The notes under the pieces: model-generated | Seen by the model: the letters and a program-made list of their open reading frames with translations, nothing else | Database searches by the model: none | What the model was told of the DNA's origin: nothing | Part shown: one piece after another, positions 42,556-50,745 of the stretch | How the letters are laid out: each line of letters starts with the position of its first letter | Position numbering within the stretch: position 1 is the stretch's first letter | Position numbers and translations under genes: made by a program | DNA from: Eubacteriales bacterium | Lineage (GTDB): Bacteria > Bacillota > Clostridia > Oscillospirales > Oscillospiraceae | NCBI GenBank assembly: GCA_030529725.1 | Contig: JAUMWI010000005.1 | Location: forward strand, 1 to 62,520 | DNA: 62,520 nucleotides | Direction of reading: 5' to 3'

Positions 42556-43098
42556 ATGAAGAAAACCCTTGCCATTTTATCCGCTATGCTGCTTCTGGTG
42601 TTCTCGCTCACCGCTTGCGGTGAGAAGACCGGCAACAATAGCGGTACGGACAATCAGAATACCGCGCAGAATCAGGAGAATGGTCAGAATACCGGCAATA
42701 CCGGCACAACCGGCAACGGCAATATGACCGGAGACACCGGCACGGCCGGGAACAATACGGCCGGAAGCATTATCGGCGGTATTGCCGGTGCAGGCAGAGA
42801 CGCAGCCAACGGTATGATGGGCGGTAAGAACAACGGCGCAGGCGTTACGGACAATAGTATGGCAAGTCCGAGCGGCCGCAATACCGTCAACGGTAAGACA
42901 AGTGCTTACGGAAACACCAACGCAACTGCCAATGCCCAGCTTCGCGGCAACAGCAGAAGTGTTACCGGTACGCAGGCAAGCGCCGGTACTATGCTTTCCG
43001 GCGATGAGCAGTATGAGCGCATGCTGGCAAATGCCCGTGTCCATGATACCGACGGATTTCTGCTCGACGGAGAAAATCCGCACTACACCACTTGGTAA
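42556..43098 (+). CDS. Low-complexity Asn/Gly/Thr-rich lipoprotein
   Basis: 180 residues. A signal peptide with lipobox LTAC (18-21) is followed by a long Asn/Gly/Thr/Gln tract (about 22-150). A more ordinary C-terminal piece (GDEQYERMLANARVHDTDGF onwards) is probably the functional part. It would be attached to the outer face of the membrane. I recognise no family. The ATG follows GAGGAG. A flexible spacer bearing a small C-terminal module is a reasonable reading. The next gene is a ModE-like regulator, with no evident link. Confidence 0.75.
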   Translation: MKKTLAILSAMLLLVFSLTACGEKTGNNSGTDNQNTAQNQENGQNTGNTGTTGNGNMTGDTGTAGNNTAGSIIGGIAGAGRDAANGMMGGKNNGAGVTDNSMASPSGRNTVNGKTSAYGNTNATANAQLRGNSRSVTGTQASAGTMLSGDEQYERMLANARVHDTDGFLLDGENPHYTTW

Positions 43099-43220
43099 AA
43101 ACTCCGCTCCCGATTTCTTTTGCCGGAAAACGGGGGCGGAACATTTATGGGCGAAAAACGCAGAGGTTGACGAAACGAGGCGAAAACAGTATAATTTTAG
43201 TGAGAAGGGAAGTGCCTGTT

Positions 43221-43592
43221 ATGAAAGAAGAAATCCACGCCAATTTATCCGTCCGTATTTTTACCGATCAAAAGTGTTTTGGCCCGGGTGTCGCGCAGCT
43301 GCTGCGCTATGTGGACGAGTTGCACTCCCTGCGTGCGGCGGCACTTGCCATGTCGATGGCGTACTCAAAGGCGTGGACGGTGATCCACAATGCCGAAACC
43401 GGACTCGGATTCAAGCTGCTTTGCAGTGTGACCGGCGGGAAAAACGGCGGCGGGGCGGTTCTGACGGAGGAAGCGCGGAAGATGATCTCCGCCTATGAGG
43501 AGTATTGCGAAAAGCTCCATGCATTTGGGGATACCCTGTTTGAAGAAACCTTCGCTTTTTACCATGATTTGGTCAAGGAGAACAATGCTTGA
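43221..43592 (+). CDS. ModE-type winged-helix regulator (HTH domain only)
   Basis: 123 residues. The fold is that of the LysR/ModE N-terminal DNA-binding domain: helices around YVDELHSLRAAALAMSMAYS (about 31-50) and the AWTVIHNAETGLGF wing, then a GGKNGGGAVLTEEARKM stretch typical of ModE HTH proteins. There is no molybdate-binding (MOP) domain, so the ligand, if any, is unclear. The start is the ATG at 43221 (SD GAAGGGAAG). Its stop overlaps the -35 box of the thrS T-box promoter. Confidence 0.82.
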   Translation: MKEEIHANLSVRIFTDQKCFGPGVAQLLRYVDELHSLRAAALAMSMAYSKAWTVIHNAETGLGFKLLCSVTGGKNGGGAVLTEEARKMISAYEEYCEKLHAFGDTLFEETFAFYHDLVKENNA

Positions 43593-43617
43593 CAAACGTT
43601 TTTGTGCGTGATACACT
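43589..43617 (+). promoter_or_regulatory. Promoter of the thrS T-box transcript
   Basis: Consensus TTGACA (43589-43594), a 17-bp spacer, TACACT (43612-43617). It overlaps the stop codon of the preceding gene. Confidence 0.85.
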
Positions 43618-43622
43618 ACGAA

Positions 43623-43857
43623 ACGTCAAATGGCTTTGACGGGGAAGAAACCGAGAGGCACTGCTCAGAGAGGGACGCGTTTGGTGTGAGCGTCCTGCAA
43701 AATGCTTCGGCTGTACCACCCCTGAGCCGCCCACGAAACAAGTGGGACGGGACCTCCCGTTACAGAGGACACGAGCGACGGCGCAAGCCGTAAGCAGGGT
43801 GGAACCGTGGAATACTTAGTATCCCACCCCTGATTGATCTCAGGGGTGGGATTTTTC
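43623..43857 (+). promoter_or_regulatory. T-box leader of thrS, Thr specifier ACC
   Basis: The leader shows the stem I AG-bulge region (AGAGAGGGA, 43668-43676). A probable specifier codon ACC (43715-43717, Thr) is followed by the conserved purine. The T-box itself is AGGGTGGAACCGTGG (43796-43810), in which TGGA would pair with a tRNA ending UCCA. A terminator hairpin follows (TCCCACCCCTGA/TCAGGGGTGGGA plus T5). Uncharged tRNA-Thr would stabilise the antiterminator and turn thrS on. Confidence 0.93.
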
Positions 43858-43887
43858 TTGCCCCGAAAACGAAAAGGAGAATGAACC

Positions 43888-45681
43888 ATGTCTGAAGAAA
43901 ATCTGTACAGCTTTGAAAACGAACAGTATCGCCGCACCTACTGGCATACCTGTTCCCACGTTCTGGCACAGGCCGTTAAGCGCCTGTACCCCGATGTCAA
44001 GCTCGCCATCGGCCCGAGCATTGACACCGGCTTCTATTATGACTTCGACGCACCGTTCAACTTTACGCAGGAGCATCTCGATGCGCTCGAAGCCGAGATG
44101 CGCAAGATCTGCAAGGAAAAGCTCAAGCTCGAACGCTTCGAGCTGCCCCGCGCCGAAGCGATCAAGTTCATGGAAGAGAAGGAAGAACCCTACAAGGTAG
44201 AGCTCATCAACGACCTGCCACAAGATGCCGTCATCAGCTTCTATAAGCAGGGCGAATTTACCGATCTTTGCGCCGGCCCGCACCTGGACTCCACCGGACG
44301 CATCAAGGGCAACGCCATCAAGCTCACGCAGTGCTGCGGCGCTTACTGGCGCGGCGATTCCAACCGCAAGATGCTCCAGCGTATCTATGCCGTTGCCTTC
44401 CCCAACAAGGACGAGCTGGACGAGTATGTCAAGCAGCGTGAAGAGGCGCTCAAGCGCGACCACAACAAGCTCGGCCGCGAGCTGGAGTACTTCACCACCG
44501 TTGACGCCATCGGACAGGGCCTGCCCATCATGCTGCCCAAGGGTGCGCGTGTGATCCAGCTGCTCCAGCGCTGGGTCGAGGATACCGAACAGAAGCGCGG
44601 ATACCTCCTCACCAAGACGCCGCTGATGGCCAAGCGCGACCTGTACCGTATTTCCGGCCACTGGGATCACTATCTGGATGGTATGTTTATTCTCGGGGAT
44701 CCGTATGACGAGGAAAAGGAGTGCTTCGCTCTGCGTCCCATGACCTGCCCGTTCCAGTATCAGGTCTATCTCAATCGCCAGCGTTCTTACCGTGATCTCC
44801 CCATGCGGCTGGGCGAGACCTCGACGCTTTTCCGCAACGAGGACTCCGGAGAAATGCACGGCCTCATTCGCGTTCGTCAGTTCACCATTTCCGAGGGTCA
44901 CCTGGTGCTGCGTCCCGATCAGCTTGAAGAAGAATTCAAGGGCTGCCTTGACCTTGCCAAGTACTGCCTTGACACGGTCGGTATGCTCGATAAGTGCACT
45001 TTCCGTTTCTCCCAGTGGGATCCTGCCAACCCCAACAACAAGTATGAGGGTACCAAGGAGCAGTGGGAAGAGGCTCAGCGTGTCATGGGCCAGATCCTTG
45101 ACGATCTGGGCGTTAAGTATGAGATCGGCATCGACGAGGCTGCGTTCTACGGCCCCAAGCTCGATATCCAGTATAAGAACGTCTATGGCAAGGAGGATAC
45201 CCTTGTCACCATTCAGATCGACATGCTGCTTGCCCAGCGTTTCGGCATGTATTACATTGACGAAAACGGCGAAAAGGCGCTGCCTTATATCATCCACCGC
45301 ACCTCTCTCGGCTGCTATGAGCGCACGCTTGCCTATCTCATTGAGGAGTATGCCGGTGCTCTGCCGACCTGGATGGCGCCCGAGCAGGTTCGCTTCCTGC
45401 CGGTCACTGACCGCGCCGGTGATTACTGCGCGGAAGCCGCAAAGAAGCTTGAGAGCCTCGGTTATCGTGTCGAGGTCGACTACCGCAACGAGAAGATCGG
45501 CAAGAAGATCCGTGAGGCACAGATCGACAAGGTGCCGTACATGGTTATTGTCGGTGACCGCGATATCGAGAACAGCACCGTTTCTCCGCGCCACCGTGCG
45601 GATGGCGATCTCGGTGCGATGAGCATGGACGAATTCACCGCGATCCTAAAGGAAGTCGTCGATTCCAAGGCAAAGAAGTAA
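43888..45681 (+). CDS. thrS: Threonyl-tRNA synthetase lacking the TGS domain
   Basis: 597 residues against about 640 usually. The protein begins directly with the editing domain: HTCSH near residue 20 and CAGPH near 131 are its metal/editing residues. The class II core follows (motif 2 FRNEDSGEMHGLIRVRQF, motif 3 LGCYERTLAYLIEEY) and the C-terminal anticodon-binding domain (VRFLPVTDRAGDYCAEAA). The usual N-terminal TGS (ubiquitin-like) domain is missing. No upstream in-frame sequence encodes it, because the T-box terminator sits just before. It is expressed from the T-box leader. Confidence 0.93.
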   Translation: MSEENLYSFENEQYRRTYWHTCSHVLAQAVKRLYPDVKLAIGPSIDTGFYYDFDAPFNFTQEHLDALEAEMRKICKEKLKLERFELPRAEAIKFMEEKEEPYKVELINDLPQDAVISFYKQGEFTDLCAGPHLDSTGRIKGNAIKLTQCCGAYWRGDSNRKMLQRIYAVAFPNKDELDEYVKQREEALKRDHNKLGRELEYFTTVDAIGQGLPIMLPKGARVIQLLQRWVEDTEQKRGYLLTKTPLMAKRDLYRISGHWDHYLDGMFILGDPYDEEKECFALRPMTCPFQYQVYLNRQRSYRDLPMRLGETSTLFRNEDSGEMHGLIRVRQFTISEGHLVLRPDQLEEEFKGCLDLAKYCLDTVGMLDKCTFRFSQWDPANPNNKYEGTKEQWEEAQRVMGQILDDLGVKYEIGIDEAAFYGPKLDIQYKNVYGKEDTLVTIQIDMLLAQRFGMYYIDENGEKALPYIIHRTSLGCYERTLAYLIEEYAGALPTWMAPEQVRFLPVTDRAGDYCAEAAKKLESLGYRVEVDYRNEKIGKKIREAQIDKVPYMVIVGDRDIENSTVSPRHRADGDLGAMSMDEFTAILKEVVDSKAKK

Positions 45682-45689
45682 AAAGGATA

Positions 45690-45731
45690 AAAAGATGCTC
45701 CCTGAAGATGAGATTTCGGGAGCATCTTTTT
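45690..45731 (+). terminator. Terminator of thrS
   Basis: AAAAGATGCTCCC/GGGAGCATCTTTT stem around a 14-nt loop, then T5. Confidence 0.85.
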
Positions 45732-45864
45732 GCCTTATCAGGAACAATGGAATTCAAATTCTTCTAATGTTCTTAAAGGTCTTGATGATAATTGTTAATA
45801 AAAACAAATTATACAAAAAGAAATGAGCACGTTTGTAAAGAACGACAAAAATACGCAAGACATC

Positions 45865-45985
45865 TTGCAAGTTTCAAGAAAATACGATAGAATACAGTTG
45901 CCTTGAAAGGGGCAACAACGTCATTTTGATGTATTTTGTTCATGGCGTCCGAACCTTACTTTGGTTACATAATAAGGGAGGACGC
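45865..45985 (+). promoter_or_regulatory. Promoter and structured leader of the TAXI-TRAP operon
   Basis: TTGCAA (45865-45870), a 17-bp spacer, TAGAAT (45888-45893). The leader forms a small hairpin, GTTGCC/GGCAAC (45897-45916). A larger one follows, with GCGTCC/GGACGC (45945-45950 and 45980-45985) and, inside it, CCTTA/TAAGG. I cannot assign it to a known regulatory RNA. The rest of 45682-46032 is AT-rich spacer. Confidence 0.5.
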
Positions 45986-46032
45986 TGTGCGCGAAATCAG
46001 TCAAAGGACAAAAATCAAAAAGGAGATTGAGT

Positions 46033-47019
46033 ATGAAAAAGTTTTTAGCTCTCGTCCTGTCTGTTCTCATGGTTCTCTCCCTCGTCGCTTGCGGCGGTGA
46101 AAAGACCACCGACACGGACACCACCCCCGACACCACCACTACTGAGCCTGTTGACGTCGTTCTGGCTACCGGCGGTACCTCCGGCACCTACTATGCTGTT
46201 GGCGGCGTTCTTCAGACCGTCCTCGGCGACAAGCTCACCCTCTGCAACCTGACTGTTGAATCCACCGGCGCTTCCAAGGCCAACGTCAACATGATGACCG
46301 ACGGCGAAGCTCAGATGGCTATTCTTCAGTCCGACGTTCTCAACTATGCTCACGAAGGCACCTTCACCTTCGCTGAGACCGGTGCTGAGACCTCCGCTCT
46401 GTGGGTCATGGGCATCTACAACGAGACCGTTCAGATCCTTGCCAAGCCCGGCATCAACACCGTTTCCGACCTCAAGGGCAAGACCGTCTGCGTCGGTGAC
46501 GTCGGTTCCGGTACCGAAGTCAACGCATGGCAGGTTCTCGGCGCTGTCGGCCTGACCAAGGACGACGTCAATGCTGTGAACGGCTCCTTCCAGGATGGCG
46601 TTGACCAGCTCAAGGACGGCAAGATCGATGCCGCCTTCACCGTCGCCGGTGCTCCCACCACTGCTATCGTCGACTATGCTACCACCAACGAGCTCAACCT
46701 CGTCTCCCTCTCTGCTGACGAGCTTGCCAAGGTTACCGCTGAGTATCCGTTCCTCGTTGAGGACAACCTCGCTGCCGGTACCTACACCGGTCAGGATGCT
46801 GAAGTCTGCTGCGTCGCCGTCCAGGCCGCTCTCGTTGCTGACGAGACCGTTTCCGAGGATGTCGTTTATGAGCTGGTTAAGGCTATCTATGACAATCAGG
46901 CTGATCTGACCGCTGGCCATGCCAAGTGGGGCCTGCTCTCCCTCGAGACCGCTCTTGACAACACCGCTCCCATGCATCCCGGTGCTGAGAAGTACTACAA
47001 GGAAGTCGGTGCGCTGTAA
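46033..47019 (+). CDS. TAXI family TRAP transporter solute-binding lipoprotein
   Basis: 328 residues. Signal peptide with lipobox LVAC (17-20), a Thr/Asp linker, then the TAXI domain starting VVLATGGTSGTYYAVGGVLQ. Other typical parts are GKTVCVGDVGSGTEVNA and the C-terminal NTAPMHPGAEKYYKEVGAL. It captures a carboxylate, often glutamate or aromatic acids in relatives, outside the cell for the fused permease two genes downstream. The substrate is unknown. It starts at ATG 46033 with AAGGAG. Confidence 0.93.
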   Translation: MKKFLALVLSVLMVLSLVACGGEKTTDTDTTPDTTTTEPVDVVLATGGTSGTYYAVGGVLQTVLGDKLTLCNLTVESTGASKANVNMMTDGEAQMAILQSDVLNYAHEGTFTFAETGAETSALWVMGIYNETVQILAKPGINTVSDLKGKTVCVGDVGSGTEVNAWQVLGAVGLTKDDVNAVNGSFQDGVDQLKDGKIDAAFTVAGAPTTAIVDYATTNELNLVSLSADELAKVTAEYPFLVEDNLAAGTYTGQDAEVCCVAVQAALVADETVSEDVVYELVKAIYDNQADLTAGHAKWGLLSLETALDNTAPMHPGAEKYYKEVGAL

Positions 47020-47046
47020 GACGCCCACTGAAGGTAGTGTGTTAGC

Positions 47047-47553
47047 GTGAAACCGCGTAAACGCATAACTGCAGCCGCTGCAATAATATTGATTATTGCA
47101 GCGGCTGTCCTCTTGATTCCCCGTACAGGCTACTATCTCACGCTTCGCAATCGCGATACCGGTGAGATTTATGCACGGTATCGCATGGGAGAGGGAGACC
47201 GTTTTTCCGTAACATTTACCCACTCTGTGAATAAGTATCCGTTGACGGACACTTATGAAATAGAAAACAAAACCATTTATGTGGAAGAAACCACATACTG
47301 TTCCTTTGGCGCCGGCGTCCAGACCGAGCTGAATCCCGGTGAGACTCTTACCGAGGTCTATGTTGATCGCGCGGATTATCACGGTCGGGCAATGGTGATT
47401 GGGAATATCCATCAGGATAGGACCAATGTGGGCTACATCGTCGGCACGGTCTATGATCATGTGCTGAATGTAAACGGCGAGGATGTAAGCCTGCGTGATT
47501 TGTGTGGAAGAAATTCGCCCGTCCGCTTTCATTATGAGTTCTGGCTCTTTTAA
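47047..47553 (+). CDS. DUF1850 family protein of the TRAP operon
   Basis: 168 residues. One N-terminal membrane helix (AAAAIILIIAAAVLLIP) is followed by an outer domain with TFTHSVNKYPLTDTYEIENK, the DUF1850 hallmark. These small proteins are often placed between TAXI-type binding proteins and their fused permeases, with no known role. It starts with GTG (47047), which is in frame and supported by the upstream AAGG. Confidence 0.88.
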   Translation: MKPRKRITAAAAIILIIAAAVLLIPRTGYYLTLRNRDTGEIYARYRMGEGDRFSVTFTHSVNKYPLTDTYEIENKTIYVEETTYCSFGAGVQTELNPGETLTEVYVDRADYHGRAMVIGNIHQDRTNVGYIVGTVYDHVLNVNGEDVSLRDLCGRNSPVRFHYEFWLF

Positions 47554-47595
47554 ACGGACAGGCGCTCAAAAATAAAAATAGGAGGAGACTTAAGT

Positions 47596-49737
47596 ATGGC
47601 TGAAAATGAGAACCTCAACCAGACTCCGGTTGCTGACGCTGATGTCGGCACGGCTGCTGACGTTGAGGCAATAATGAAAAAGTACGACCGTGAGTCCAAC
47701 ACCCGTTATTGGGAAGGCGTCCCCAAGACCATCCTGCGTGTGCTCACGGCAGCCTTCGGCATTTACCTGATCATTGCAAACATGTTCCTCAAGATGGACG
47801 AGCGTGCCCGCCGTCCGATCTTCCTGGGCATTGTTATCCTGCTGGTCTTTGCTTACTATCCCATAAAGAAGGGCTCCACGAAGGTTAACCACATTCCCTG
47901 GTATGATGTGGTGCTGGCGCTTGTCGGCTCCTTCTGCTACTTCTTCTATCCGATGAATCTTGAAAAGATCGTCAATGCCGGTACCCGTATCAATAAGATC
48001 TTTGCGCCCGGCGGTGTACCCCTGCTGATCGTCTTTGCCATTATCGGCACGCTGATCCTTGTTGAGTGCTGCCGCCGCGTCGTGGGTATTCCTATTATCT
48101 GCGTGTCCGGCGTGTTTGTGCTCTACGCCTTCTTCGGCGCAGGCAAGGACCTCAAGACGGTCATGTACAACCTGTTCTATACCACCACCGGCATCCTCGG
48201 CACCCCGATCGGCGTCTGCTCGACCTACATCGCGCTGTTCGTCATTTTCGGTGCGTTCCTGGAAGCCACCGGTGTTGCCAACTTCTTCATTGACTGCGCC
48301 AACGCGCTGGTCGGCTGGGCCTCCGGCGGTCCTGCGAAGGTCGCTGTCGTTTCTTCCGCTCTTTGCGGCATGGTCTCCGGTTCCTCCGTCGGTAACACCG
48401 TTACCACCGGTTCCGTCACCATTCCCATGATGAAGAAGACCGGCTATCCCCCCGAATTTGCCGGCGCCGTTGAGGCTGCTTCCTCTACCGGCGGTCAGAT
48501 CATGCCCCCGATCATGGGCGCTGCTGCGTTCCTGATGGCGGAAATGGTCGGCGTTCCTTACGGCAAGATCATTGTCCGTGCCATTCTCCCTGCCTTCCTG
48601 TACTTCCTCGGTATCTTCCTGGAAGTCCATCTCAAGGCGAAGAAGCTCGGACTCAAGGGTCTGCCCAAGGAAAATCTCCCCAAGTGGAAGATGCTCCTGC
48701 CCGAGATGTATCTCATTCTCCCGCTGGTCGTCCTGGTTTACATGATCATGGTCGGCTTCACCATGGCTACTGCTGCAGTCTATGCAACGCTGTACTGCAT
48801 TGTTGCTTCCATGGTCAGCCGTGAAGAGGGCAAGAAAAAGCTCGTTATGGCGATCCCGTTCATTCCGCTGCTGATCATGACATTCACCAGCAGAAGCTTT
48901 GATGCCGGCACGTTTATGGGTGACTATGGCTCTTTGATGTTTGTTGGTATCGCATTTGTGATCATGATCGTCAACTATGCCATCAGCAAGATCAACCGCA
49001 AGAGTCTGCCCACTGTGATCGATGCCTTTGAAAACGGCGGCAAGAACTGCCTGTCCGTCGGTATCGCCTGCGGTATGGCCGGTATTATCGCCGGTGTCGT
49101 CACGATGACCGGTCTTGGCCAGATTCTGATCGGCGCGATCGTTCGCCTTGCCAACGGCCGCCTGATCATTGCTCTCGTTCTCACCATGCTCTGCTGCATC
49201 GTTCTCGGCATGGGCGTTCCCACCACCGCGAACTACATCATCATGGCCACCACCTGCGCGCCGATCCTGGCGTCCGGTATGCACATGGAGCTGATGGCGG
49301 CACATATGTTCTGCTTCTACTTCGGCATCGTTGCGGACATCACGCCTCCCGTTGCCCTCGCTGCCTACGCAGGCTCTGCCATTGCCAAGGCACCTCCGAT
49401 GAAGACTGCGGTGAACGCGACCAAGCTTGCCATTGCGGCATTCCTTGTTCCGTACATCTTTGCGTTTAACAATGCCATGCTCTTTATCAACACCAAGCCG
49501 CTCGACGTGGTTCTGGTTATCGTGACCTCTACGATCGGTATGCTGCTCATCGCAATCAGCATGGTCGGCTACTTCATGCGTGACACGAACATGATCCTGC
49601 GTCTTGTCTGTGCTGCCGGCGGTCTGCTGCTGATCATTCCGGGCACTGTCACCGACCTGGTCGGTCTTGCCGTTCTGGTTGCGGTCTTCCTGCTCCAGAA
49701 GGCAGAGAATGCCCACGACAAGAAGGCACTTTCCTGA
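47596..49737 (+). CDS. TRAP transporter fused permease (DctQM type)
   Basis: 713 residues with about 17-18 membrane helices. The small (Q) and large (M) TRAP subunits are fused, as in TAXI systems. Characteristic parts are CGMVSGSSVGNTVTTGSVTI and SSTGGQIMPPIMGAAAFLMA in the first half, and GMGVPTTANYIIMATTCAPI and FGIVADITPPVALAAYAG in the second. It drives sodium- or proton-coupled uptake of the solute bound by the upstream lipoprotein. A strong terminator follows. Confidence 0.95.
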   Translation: MAENENLNQTPVADADVGTAADVEAIMKKYDRESNTRYWEGVPKTILRVLTAAFGIYLIIANMFLKMDERARRPIFLGIVILLVFAYYPIKKGSTKVNHIPWYDVVLALVGSFCYFFYPMNLEKIVNAGTRINKIFAPGGVPLLIVFAIIGTLILVECCRRVVGIPIICVSGVFVLYAFFGAGKDLKTVMYNLFYTTTGILGTPIGVCSTYIALFVIFGAFLEATGVANFFIDCANALVGWASGGPAKVAVVSSALCGMVSGSSVGNTVTTGSVTIPMMKKTGYPPEFAGAVEAASSTGGQIMPPIMGAAAFLMAEMVGVPYGKIIVRAILPAFLYFLGIFLEVHLKAKKLGLKGLPKENLPKWKMLLPEMYLILPLVVLVYMIMVGFTMATAAVYATLYCIVASMVSREEGKKKLVMAIPFIPLLIMTFTSRSFDAGTFMGDYGSLMFVGIAFVIMIVNYAISKINRKSLPTVIDAFENGGKNCLSVGIACGMAGIIAGVVTMTGLGQILIGAIVRLANGRLIIALVLTMLCCIVLGMGVPTTANYIIMATTCAPILASGMHMELMAAHMFCFYFGIVADITPPVALAAYAGSAIAKAPPMKTAVNATKLAIAAFLVPYIFAFNNAMLFINTKPLDVVLVIVTSTIGMLLIAISMVGYFMRDTNMILRLVCAAGGLLLIIPGTVTDLVGLAVLVAVFLLQKAENAHDKKALS

Positions 49738-49749
49738 CCGTATCTATTC

Positions 49750-49787
49750 AAAAAAGAACGCTTCCTTCGGGAAGCGTTCTTTTTTTG
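49750..49787 (+). terminator. Terminator of the TRAP operon
   Basis: GAACGCTTCC/GGAAGCGTTC stem flanked by an A6-run and a T7-run. Confidence 0.9.
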
Positions 49788-49827
49788 CGTTTCTTTCGAT
49801 AGGATAGGGGAGAAGGAGCGTGTTATT

Positions 49828-50571
49828 ATGCCGAAAATATACCTTTCTCCCTCCACACAGGAGTCAAATCCTTACATTACCGGCAGCGGCAGTGAGGAGT
49901 ATAATATGAATCTGCTGGCAGACGAGTTGGAGCCGTACCTTTTCTCCAATGCTATTTCCTTTGTCCGCAACACACCGGACATGACGGCGGCGTCCTCCAT
50001 TGCCCAGGCGAACAGCATTGGCGGCTTTGACTTCTACCTTGCCCTCCACTCCAATGCAGCAGGGGCAGGAAATGAGGGAAACGTCCGCGGAGTGATTGCA
50101 TTTTATTATCCCACAAGCGCCAATGGCAAGCGCGCCGCGGAGTTGTTTGCCGCACGGCTGCGCGAGGTCTACCCACTGCCGAATCTCGTGACTACAGTAT
50201 CCACAACATCGCTCGGCGAGGTGCGCCGTCCCAATTTTCCGGCAAATTTGATTGAGATCGGCTACCATGATAACTACGAGGATGCTCTTTGGATCGAAAA
50301 CAACCGCGATGCCATCGCGCAGGCGCTGGCACGAGGATTGACAGACTATTTCGGCCTGCCGTTTATCTATCCGACGACGCAGCGCATCGGGGTGGTGCAG
50401 ACCAGCGGCTCGCCGCTTCTTTTGCGTGACTATCCGGGTACAAACGGGGCCGTCCTTGCGCAGATACCAAACGGGGCGAGTGTTATGATCTACGGCGAGT
50501 GGCAGGGGTGGTACACCGTGCGCTATGAAGGGCAGCTCGGCTATGCAGCGCAGGCGTATATCCAAGCGTGA
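49828..50571 (+). CDS. N-acetylmuramoyl-L-alanine amidase with SH3-like domain
   Basis: 247 residues. An Amidase_3 domain (about 1-180) has the ALHSN motif near 70 and IEIGYHDN near 147. A C-terminal SH3b domain follows (LLRDYPGTNGAVLAQIPNGA, about 192-247). No signal peptide is present, as in phage-type or mother-cell-released amidases. The first zinc-binding position reads LSPSTQESN where a histidine would be expected in classic amidases, so activity needs care. It would cut the amide bond between MurNAc and L-Ala. It is a single-gene unit. Confidence 0.85.
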   Translation: MPKIYLSPSTQESNPYITGSGSEEYNMNLLADELEPYLFSNAISFVRNTPDMTAASSIAQANSIGGFDFYLALHSNAAGAGNEGNVRGVIAFYYPTSANGKRAAELFAARLREVYPLPNLVTTVSTTSLGEVRRPNFPANLIEIGYHDNYEDALWIENNRDAIAQALARGLTDYFGLPFIYPTTQRIGVVQTSGSPLLLRDYPGTNGAVLAQIPNGASVMIYGEWQGWYTVRYEGQLGYAAQAYIQA

Positions 50572-50617
50572 TTCCGCCCTCTATCTTTCCATTTTGCTCG
50601 GAACCCCCCATTTTCCC

Positions 50618-50647
50618 TTGACAGTTGACCATAAAATGGGGTAATAT
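50618..50647 (+). promoter_or_regulatory. Promoter of rny
   Basis: TTGACA (50618-50623), an 18-bp spacer, TAATAT (50642-50647). Confidence 0.65.
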
Positions 50648-50745
50648 AAACAATGGATTTATGGAGGGGAGAAAAAGGGGTTCTCCCGTTTGTGATTCAA
50701 AATACCCATTATATAGATACAAAACATACGAAATAGGAGGAATCC

